NCBI GenBank assembly: GCA_019594235.1
Contig: JAFDTG010000088.1
Span: forward strand, 1-6,457
Length of the DNA: 6,457 nt
DNA from: Candidatus Saliniplasma halalkaliphilum
Lineage (GTDB): Archaea > Thermoplasmatota > Thermoplasmata > Halarchaeoplasmatales > Halarchaeoplasmataceae
Direction of reading: 5' to 3'
Shown: in pieces, positions 1-5,071 of the stretch
Layout: each line of letters opens with the position of its first letter
How positions within the stretch are numbered: the first letter of the stretch is position 1
Notes under the pieces: generated by a model
Databases searched by the model: none
Seen by the model: only the letters and a program-made list of their open reading frames with translations
What the model was told of the DNA's origin: nothing
Translations under genes and position numbers: made by a program

Positions 1-454
1 CTTTAGACCTGATCTTATTGACACTTTTGGGAATTTCTCTTTTTAAGGATTTCTCAGGTTCAAGTGAGTTATGAATAAAACTAGCCTTACCTAGATTTTC
101 CAACCTGATTTCTTCTTTGTTTTTCGGTCTATAAAGTCGATATTCTTCATTGTCAATTATTCTCCAACACTTATCTTTGTCAGAATCGATTTTATCCTTC
201 TTTAATCGTGCATCTTCTGAAATATATGGTATATCAACATAATCGTATCGACCATCATCCTCTTCTATCGCTTTATTTAGTCTTTCTCTTAGTACCCGGG
301 AAATTTTTCATTCCTCTAAGTTTTCCCACCAATCTTCTAAATTCAAAGTAACTCCAAGGCCGGTGACCTTTGGCATGATCTCTTTTTTGTAGTGAAGGGG
401 TCGATCGGTCTCTTTTAATACTCTTGCAGTCTCTTCTACCCAGGTTCCTGTCAT
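1..454 (-). pseudogene. HARE-HTH-like winged-helix protein, N-terminal part, interrupted by in-frame TGA; continues past left edge
   Basis: Reading from ATG at 454, 48 codons are followed by TGA (308-310). The same frame then stays open for 102 more codons to the window edge. Residues 4-26 (TWVEETARVLKETDRPLHYK and on) resemble the start of the HARE-HTH domain (PF05066 type), a winged helix found at the N-terminus of some restriction enzymes and chromatin or transcription proteins, so a DNA-related role is inferred. The part after the stop (KISRVLRERLNKAIEEDD...) is charged and could complete the winged helix. Beyond about residue 90 I recognise no domain. The start at 454 is chosen because GAGGT lies 10 nt upstream; an in-frame ATG at 478 would add eight residues. 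The uninterrupted frame after TGA argues against random read-through. I cannot tell a nonsense mutation from a sequence error; recoding is less likely because TGA ends another gene in the window. Confidence 0.6.
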
Positions 455-464
455 ACTTATCGAA

Positions 465-469
465 ACCTC
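465..469 (-). promoter_or_regulatory. Shine-Dalgarno site deciding the start of the HARE-HTH-like gene
   Basis: The minus strand reads GAGGT ten bases before the ATG at 454. It lies downstream of the alternative in-frame ATG at 478, so it can serve only the 454 start. A TTAAAA stretch around 483-488 could be a weak TATA element, but it is too close for the Shine-Dalgarno site to be safely inside the transcript. I therefore do not call a promoter there. Confidence 0.4.
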
Positions 470-558
470 AATTAACATTATCTTTTAAGTAGCATGATTA
501 TTAAAAAATTACGGGAAAAATCGTTCGTCTCTGTTTGACATATTGGTAAAGAACAACT

Positions 559-586
559 AACTTTATACAAACAACTTTATACAAAC
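559..586. repeat. 14-bp perfect tandem repeat, two copies, upstream of the HARE-HTH-like gene
   Basis: AACTTTATACAAAC occurs twice back to back (559-572 and 573-586). Read on the minus strand, each copy contains GTATAAAG, which resembles an archaeal TATA element. The repeat lies about 105 bp upstream of the gene starting at 454 and about 75 bp past the 3' end of the flavoprotein gene. It could be a duplicated promoter element or regulator site, or a chance duplication. The rest of the 470-662 intergenic stretch shows only AT-rich sequence, with a T5 run on the minus strand at 635-639 that might help end the flavoprotein transcript. Confidence 0.5.
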
Positions 587-662
587 ACATTTTTATTCAT
601 CTGCGGAGATAAGTAAGTTTGATACATCATCAACAAAAACTTATTTCATATGATTTTTAATA

Positions 663-1301
663 TTAAGGAATTTTCTTAACGAAATCAGGGAAAACCTCAT
701 GAAACATTTGTTTGAAGATAATTATTTTTTTATCCATGTGTTTCTGTAATGCCTTTACAGCGAACGCTTTTAGTTTTTCTTTGACCTCCTTGAGTTGTAT
801 TAAAGAACCTGAAATGGAGTTTTGATCGTATTTATGACTTTGAAGTAGAATGATATCTTCATGCTTTGTTAGGTCAGAAGAGATGAGTTTAACAGTTTCT
901 TTACCTCCTGCTTCTTCATTACCTATTACGATGTAATACTTACTGACATTTTCGAATCGTTCGTACAGTTCTGAATCATGGAAAACACTTTGTGAACGTT
1001 CTCTAAAGGCAAAATATTTAGAGCAAGGTGTACCGCTGTATACGGGTAGACTCATGAATAACACATCATAGCTCGCTATCTTCCTATAGACTTTTTCAAC
1101 TTCATCTGAGATAGGGCATTTATCATCAGGATGAAAACACTCATACAAGCAATCGAAACATGATTTTATATCGTAATATACCATCTAGATAACTGAAACA
1201 TCTATATTTTCTTTTTCTAGAACATCAGCAGTATATTCCAGAGTTTTTATACAGTTACCAGGAGTTTTCCTTCCGCTGAAAGAAACTAGTAATGCTTTCA
1301 T
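663..1301 (-). pseudogene. Iron-sulfur-flavoprotein-like NAD(P)H/FMN oxidoreductase, interrupted by in-frame TAG at codon 39
   Basis: The gene starts at ATG 1301, 2 nt after the DJ-1-family stop, with GGTGA 7 nt upstream, and would encode 212 residues. Residues 1-38 (MKALLVSFSGRKTPGN at the front) form the first beta strand and FMN phosphate-binding loop of the flavodoxin-like fold. Codon 39 is TAG (1185-1187), and the frame then continues for 173 residues. After the stop, cysteines 48, 51, 55 and 62 form Cx2Cx3Cx6C, close to the compact cluster motif of Methanosarcina-type iron-sulfur flavoproteins. The family-typical segments SLPVYSGTPCSKYFAF and YYIVIGNEEAGG follow. A 4Fe-4S cluster and NAD(P)H- or ferredoxin-linked reduction are inferred. 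An ATG directly follows TAG, but it has no ribosome site, and a product from there would lack the FMN loop. The gene is therefore either broken, read through (UAG as pyrrolysine is conceivable), or affected by a base error. Confidence 0.75.
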
Positions 1302-1303
1302 AT

Positions 1304-1888
1304 TTATTTCACCAAATGATACTCTAACCTTTTAGCTACACCTTTTCTCAAATCATCATCGAACAATTCTCCGATCAGTTCCAAAGAAAGGTCTATCCCA
1401 GATGAGACTCCTCCAGCAAGCCATATCTTTGGTTCAGTATCATTTTTCACTACTCTTTTTTCTAAAACTTCAACATCTGGATAAGACCTCTGCAACTCAT
1501 CTAGTGCAGTATGGTGGGTTGTAGCTTTGAGACCGTTAATTACACCGGCTTCCGCCAATACGAAAGCCCCGGTACAAACCGAGCATAGGAAAGATAACCC
1601 ATTCATCTGGTCTTTAACAAATTTCAACACTTCTTCATCATACATTGCCTTTTTCCTACCTTGGCCGCCGGGTATTATCAAAATGTCGTACTGTTCATTT
1701 TCAGAGAACGTTCTATCAGGTAAAACACTGAGTCCGTTGGATCCCTTTACCGGATCTAGGGACTTACCGACCAATTCGACTTTTACTGAGTTTGGATAAA
1801 GCTTATCTACAGAAGCCAATGTCTCGAAAGGGCCGACGAAATCCAATTCTTCAGCATCAGGAAAAACCATGATAGCTATCTTGTACAT
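1304..1888 (-). CDS. DJ-1/PfpI family protein, isonitrile-hydratase-like
   Basis: This intact 194-residue protein has the class I glutamine amidotransferase-like fold of the DJ-1/ThiJ/PfpI family. Visible elements are MVFPDAEELDFVGPFE (residues 7-22), DILIIPGGQG (68-77), the nucleophile elbow SVCTGAFVLAEAG with Cys105 (103-115), and KATTHH (121-126). Asp16, Cys105 and Thr106 match the arrangement I associate with isonitrile hydratases, and the family also includes GATase domains of AraC-type regulators. No DNA-binding domain follows, so this is a stand-alone enzyme or stress protein; its substrate is uncertain. The start is ATG 1888 rather than 1912. The 1912 ATG overlaps the TATA box, the extra residues (MNWWIRYY) match no family N-terminus, and a TATA centre 28 bp away predicts transcription beginning at the 1888 ATG. 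It is first in an operon with the downstream Fe-S flavoprotein gene. Confidence 0.87.
   Translation of the reverse strand: MYKIAIMVFPDAEELDFVGPFETLASVDKLYPNSVKVELVGKSLDPVKGSNGLSVLPDRTFSENEQYDILIIPGGQGRKKAMYDEEVLKFVKDQMNGLSFLCSVCTGAFVLAEAGVINGLKATTHHTALDELQRSYPDVEVLEKRVVKNDTEPKIWLAGGVSSGIDLSLELIGELFDDDLRKGVAKRLEYHLVK
1309..1313 (-). promoter_or_regulatory. Shine-Dalgarno site for the Fe-S flavoprotein gene, inside the DJ-1-family gene end
   Basis: The minus strand reads GGTGA seven bases before the ATG at 1301, within the last codons of the upstream gene. It fixes 1301 as the flavoprotein start and so shows that the coding frame begins before the TAG at 1185-1187. No comparable site precedes the ATG at 1184. 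Confidence 0.6.
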
Positions 1889-1900
1889 ATAATACCTTAT
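1889..1900. repeat. Operator-like interrupted palindrome, copy 1
   Basis: ATAATACCTTAT has the form ATAA-N4-TTAT. It directly abuts the DJ-1-family start codon, covering the predicted transcription start. An identical 12-mer lies 35 bp away at 1924-1935, and the pair brackets the TATA box at 1912-1919. That placement fits a transcriptional repressor. The identity of the binding protein is unknown. Confidence 0.5.
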
Positions 1901-1911
1901 CCACCAATTCA

Positions 1912-1919
1912 TATTTAAA
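1912..1919 (-). promoter_or_regulatory. TATA box of the DJ-1/flavoprotein operon (probably leaderless)
   Basis: The minus strand reads TTTAAATA in the context CACATTTAAATATG. Its centre is about 28 bp before the A of the 1888 ATG, so the transcript would begin at or within a base or two of the start codon, as in many archaeal leaderless mRNAs. The bases just before the ATG contain only a weak AAGGT that could act as a ribosome site. Confidence 0.6.
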
Positions 1920-1923
1920 TGTG

Positions 1924-1935
1924 ATAATACCTTAT
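1924..1935. repeat. Operator-like interrupted palindrome, copy 2
   Basis: This is an exact second copy of ATAATACCTTAT, located just upstream of the minus-strand TATA box, at the position of the BRE. It is also 21 bp upstream of the plus-strand TATA box at 1957-1964. It is therefore placed to influence both divergent transcripts. Confidence 0.5.
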
Positions 1936-1956
1936 TTGGAATACAAAATGACTATG

Positions 1957-1964
1957 TTTATATA
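1957..1964 (+). promoter_or_regulatory. TATA box of the flavodoxin-domain gene
   Basis: TTTATATA is a near-ideal archaeal TATA element. With the usual spacing of about 25 bp, transcription would start near 1985-1988, at or just before the ribosome site GGGTGA and about 10 nt before the ATG at 1997. This supports a real, transcribed gene starting at 1997. Confidence 0.65.
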
Positions 1965-1985
1965 GATATTTACAGTTTCTACATC

Positions 1986-1991
1986 GGGTGA
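1986..1991 (+). promoter_or_regulatory. Shine-Dalgarno site for the flavodoxin-domain gene
   Basis: GGGTGA lies five bases before the ATG at 1997. It fixes the start upstream of the in-frame TAA at 2015-2017. The downstream ATG at 2171 has no such site. Confidence 0.6.
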
Positions 1992-1996
1992 AATCA

Positions 1997-2440
1997 ATGA
2001 GATGTACCATTATATAATGGTCGAGATATGGACATGGGAAAAAGATAGTTGAAACGTTAACAGATAGGTTAGGAAAGGCTGGAATCGAAACAAGTAATTA
2101 CAGACCCGATGATGTCGATCCCAAAAATATTCCAGAAGCTGAGGTATACGTTTTTTCCACACCGGCAGAGATGTTCAGAATAAAGAAAGAGATGAGAACT
2201 TTCATGAATAAGTTAGAAAACGTAGAAGGAAAAAATTATGGTATAATCAATACTCATGGGATGAAAAGGAACTGGTTAAAAAACATGGAAAAGATTCTAA
2301 AAAAGAAAAGTATGAAAAAGCTAACTGAAGTTGACTTCAAAATAAACAAAGAGGGGACTGAAAAAGGCGAAGGACTCCCAAAAAATTGGGAAGATAAGTT
2401 AGATGATTTTGCAGAGGAATTGATCAAAAGAGCCTATTAA
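1997..2440 (+). pseudogene. Small flavodoxin-domain protein, interrupted by in-frame TAA at codon 7
   Basis: The gene would encode 147 residues beginning MRCTII-stop-WSRYGHGKK. In single-domain archaeal flavodoxins the equivalent N-terminus reads like (V/I)(V/I)YWSRYGNGKK, the first beta strand plus FMN phosphate loop, so the stop replaces an expected Tyr (TAT or TAC to TAA). The rest is intact: VYVFSTPAEMFRIKKEM (residues 51-67) is the second flavin-side loop, YGIINTHGMKRNWL (79-92) the third, and a C-terminal helix ends EELIKRAY. No other start allows the FMN loop to be translated: a restart at ATG 2171 would lack the first 58 residues. Its role would be electron transfer through bound FMN, possibly with the divergent flavoprotein. 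The stop codon overlaps that of the convergent protease gene. It is most simply a recent pseudogene or a base error; UAA recoding would be unprecedented here. Confidence 0.72.
2006..2021. repeat. Perfect 16-bp palindrome spanning the TAA in the flavodoxin gene
   Basis: ACCATTATATAATGGT is its own reverse complement. It begins nine bases after the first base of the start codon and includes the in-frame TAA at 2015-2017. With TAT or TAC (Tyr) at that codon, base 2017 would not pair with 2010, so the stop makes the palindrome perfect. It could also be an operator at the start of the gene. Confidence 0.7.
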
Positions 2441-5007
2441 TCTTTCTTCGATATCAAACCTATAGTGAACACACCTGCGGCAATCAATATTATAATCCAC
2501 CAGTAGGATGCTAAGAATCCTTTTTCTACAAGGATATTTACGGTTTCTACTTCATCTATACTTTTAATCTCCAAATCGAATTCTCCTTCATCTTCCGCTG
2601 TCCAAGTAAATTCACCTTCATAGATTTCACCACCTTCAACAATGACGTTTTTATCCTGCTCTAAAAGTTCTCCATCGATATACAGCTCGATATCTTGTTC
2701 ACCTTTCACATCGCCGGTATTATTCACAAAATATTCAACAGTGACTTCATCGCCTTCGATAATTCCAGACTCTACTCGTACTATATCTATCTCGAAATAG
2801 GCTGGTTTTAACACATCGATGTGAAACGATTCATAGTCATCTTCACTTGTCACATTTAATAGAATTTCACCAGCATCACCAACTTCAGTATCCCATTTCA
2901 AACTGATATTTTTAGCAGCACCTCCACCATCTAGGTTCACATCTTCATTGTCTACCAAGGTATCTGCAACTCCATCCCCATAGCTATCGTAAAATAAGTC
3001 TATACTCTGATTACCTTCGACATCACCAGTGTTATCTATATCCACATTTAACTCAAGCAACTCTCCTTCGATAACTGTTTGATTTATATCTGATAAAGTA
3101 ACATCGAAATATGCAGGTTCTAGTATTTCAACAGATCTAGTTTCAAAATCGTCTTCGGAACTAACTTTAACATCATGTTCACCAGCATCTCCACTGTATG
3201 TTTCTATAGACAATTTTATGATTTTATTTTCACCAGAACTCAAAGAAACAGATTCGTTATCATCGCCTAAACCGCTAGACATCTCAACGATCTGTTCTCC
3301 TGAGACATCTCCCATGTTCTCAATATCTACAAAGACGTCTAAGATATCACCTTCTATTATAGATTCGTTAATACTTGATATAGAAACATCATAGAACGCC
3401 AGTTCTAAAATTCGAACGCTTTCAGTTTTAGAGAAATCATCCGTTAAAACTTCTATGGTATAACGTCCAGAATCACCTTCGGAGGTATCAACATTAAAAG
3501 TTACGGTTTCTGTCTCACCGGGTTCAAGGGATATGGACTCACCATCACTACCGATAACGCTCTTCATCTCAACTTCCTGAGTTCCTGATATATCTCCTGT
3601 ATTTTCGATGACGGAATAAACATCAATCATTTCTCCTTCTACCGTATCATCCACATCTAAATTTCTAATCTTAAAATAAGGAAAAGATTGAGATTCTCTA
3701 TAATTAGCAATGGTGTTTTTAGTTTCTCGCAAAGTCCTAGCATTATCACCATCCATTGGACAACCTGCTGGATCCCCCATGTGTTCAACATTAGGATTTG
3801 AAAATATAGGATATGTTTCATCTAATGGATCACGGTATGTCATAACGGAAACATAATCACCCATTGGCCTTCCACCACTCCATCTCCATCCCGCTGAATA
3901 ACTGTATAGGCCGGGTCCGGGTTGAATATCCTGTTCTTTGTGGTGATGAGCCCCCATGTTGTGCCCTATCTCGTGGATATATGTGTAAGTCGTAGAAGCT
4001 TGTTGGACATTGGTCAGTGAGAATCCGATCTCAGGTATCCCATCTGGATCGTCTAACTGCCATGCTATCCCCCCCACATCGTCAACTTTGGCAAGTAATG
4101 AAACTAAATCTGCGCCATAATGATCACGCCATTTATGGACATCTTCCATATATCCATCACTAGTATTCGTTAATCTCATAAGATCGGTAGATGAGTTACC
4201 GCTTTCTTGATAGTCAACTTCAGCTGTATGAACGGTATTAAAATCTAGATCAATTTTACTATTACTTACCACCATATTTGCCCTCTGTTGGGCGGAACTT
4301 ATAACATTGTTGATATTACCTTCGTTATCAGAAGCCCATTCACGAGCTTGGGGTGTGTAAACTACCATCACGTCTATGTTTGTATCATTCGTTGACTGTG
4401 GAGTAGTGGTCAATTCATGTTCGTGATTTAAATATAGATCGCCCGGATTGATTGTTTTGCTTCTTTTTTCTTGTATATCCGTTAACGAATTTTCGTATAA
4501 ATAATGTCCATCGCATTCCGTATGTCGAACAGCATATTGGACTTGTTCTTCAGGTAGTTCTAAAGTGAAGGACCAGATTTCGTTATTTTTTGAGAAGGTA
4601 AAAAACCCAAAGTCACTCCCACGGACTAAACCCCGTCCGGATCTTACCCCGATGTTATTAGAAACATCTTCAACTATAACTTCATAACGATTTTCGAAGA
4701 TGTCTATTGCTATAATTTCTTTACTGGATATGTTATCATATAAAGATTCATCGAATTCCACTTCTGCTATTCGTTTTGCATTTTCTGCAATAGGAGAGCT
4801 GGTTTTTTGTAATCGTTCTTGATTCATAGAGCTGTGAATTTCCGAAAAAGAAGAAAATAATCGGCTAGTTTTACTTTCTAGAGATTTTTCGGAAACTGTT
4901 TCGATAGTCTCTTCGCTTTGAACAGGGATTGATATCAATATGGAGCTTAAAAGCAGTATAATTATTACTGACAAAACTAGATTTTTTTTGAACTTTCTAG
5001 GGAACAT
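2437..5007 (-). CDS. Secreted, membrane-anchored metzincin metalloprotease with four CARDB domains
   Basis: This is an intact 856-residue protein. Residues 6-28 are a signal peptide (basic KFKKN, then a long hydrophobic run). Residues 32-205 are a probable propeptide containing a lone Cys165 (HTECDG). The catalytic domain (about 209-438) starts IDVMVVYTPQAREWA, typical of reprolysin-like and peptidyl-Asp (M72-like) proteases. It has the zinc site HEIGHNMGAHHH (345-356; His345, Glu346, His349, His355, Gly352) and the Met-turn SVMTY (Met389). Four CARDB beta-sandwich repeats follow (443-535, 536-630, 631-734, 735-829); the third carries a DSYGDGVAD loop that may bind calcium. A membrane helix (about 836-852) and LISKKD tail anchor it, with the enzyme outside. 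It is strongly acidic and has about eleven Asn-X-Ser/Thr sites, suggesting N-glycosylation and perhaps saline surroundings. It lies 64 bp downstream of the P5C dehydrogenase gene with a possible promoter of its own. Confidence 0.9.
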   Translation of the reverse strand: MFPRKFKKNLVLSVIIILLLSSILISIPVQSEETIETVSEKSLESKTSRLFSSFSEIHSSMNQERLQKTSSPIAENAKRIAEVEFDESLYDNISSKEIIAIDIFENRYEVIVEDVSNNIGVRSGRGLVRGSDFGFFTFSKNNEIWSFTLELPEEQVQYAVRHTECDGHYLYENSLTDIQEKRSKTINPGDLYLNHEHELTTTPQSTNDTNIDVMVVYTPQAREWASDNEGNINNVISSAQQRANMVVSNSKIDLDFNTVHTAEVDYQESGNSSTDLMRLTNTSDGYMEDVHKWRDHYGADLVSLLAKVDDVGGIAWQLDDPDGIPEIGFSLTNVQQASTTYTYIHEIGHNMGAHHHKEQDIQPGPGLYSYSAGWRWSGGRPMGDYVSVMTYRDPLDETYPIFSNPNVEHMGDPAGCPMDGDNARTLRETKNTIANYRESQSFPYFKIRNLDVDDTVEGEMIDVYSVIENTGDISGTQEVEMKSVIGSDGESISLEPGETETVTFNVDTSEGDSGRYTIEVLTDDFSKTESVRILELAFYDVSISSINESIIEGDILDVFVDIENMGDVSGEQIVEMSSGLGDDNESVSLSSGENKIIKLSIETYSGDAGEHDVKVSSEDDFETRSVEILEPAYFDVTLSDINQTVIEGELLELNVDIDNTGDVEGNQSIDLFYDSYGDGVADTLVDNEDVNLDGGGAAKNISLKWDTEVGDAGEILLNVTSEDDYESFHIDVLKPAYFEIDIVRVESGIIEGDEVTVEYFVNNTGDVKGEQDIELYIDGELLEQDKNVIVEGGEIYEGEFTWTAEDEGEFDLEIKSIDEVETVNILVEKGFLASYWWIIILIAAGVFTIGLISKKD
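2521..3681 (-). repeat. Four tandem CARDB repeats within the protease
   Basis: Four diverged units of 93-104 residues encode CARDB domains. Each shares a linker start (ILELAFYDV, ILEPAYFDV, VLKPAYFEI in units 2-4), an (I/V)EG(E/D) segment, and an N(T/M)GD(I/V)xG turn whose Asn falls at residues 469, 564, 659 and 763. Units 1 and 2 are most alike in length. Unit 3 is about nine residues longer because of its Gly/Asp-rich loop. CARDB domains are adhesion and spacer modules, so this stalk probably holds the protease domain away from the membrane. Confidence 0.8.
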
Positions 5008-5018
5008 CTTTTAGATTT

Positions 5019-5054
5019 CCTCAATTCGAGCTGAAAGAACCCATCTTATTAAAA
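5019..5054 (-). promoter_or_regulatory. Possible promoter and Shine-Dalgarno site of the protease gene
   Basis: On the minus strand, TTTTAATAA (5046-5054) could be a TATA box; transcription would then start near 5024. GAGG (5019-5022) would sit at the front of a leader of about 17 nt, 11 bases before the ATG at 5007. A second AT-rich element, GATATATC (5066-5073), overlaps the end of the dehydrogenase gene. The 64-bp gap is also short enough for co-transcription with that gene. Confidence 0.35.
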
Positions 5055-5071
5055 CCCAATGTTTAGATATA

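Noticed and set aside
308..310. Selenocysteine at the TGA
   Set aside because: The position is in a charged stretch of a DNA-binding-like protein with no redox motif, and I see no convincing stem-loop resembling an archaeal SECIS in the flanking sequence.
1182..1184. ATG at 1184 as an independent or reinitiation start of the flavoprotein
   Set aside because: There is no ribosome site before it, and the product would lack the FMN phosphate-binding loop, which is encoded intact just upstream in the same frame.
1527..1799. Plus-strand open frame opposite the DJ-1-family gene
   Set aside because: It lies wholly within a well-recognised minus-strand gene, has no ribosome site or family resemblance, and is best explained as an antisense shadow.
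1..2440. Genome-wide reassignment of stop codons explaining all three interruptions
   Set aside because: TAA ends four genes in the window and TGA ends the dehydrogenase exactly where its family ends, so both are working terminators. No single code change covers TGA, TAG and TAA together; only TAG remains possible.
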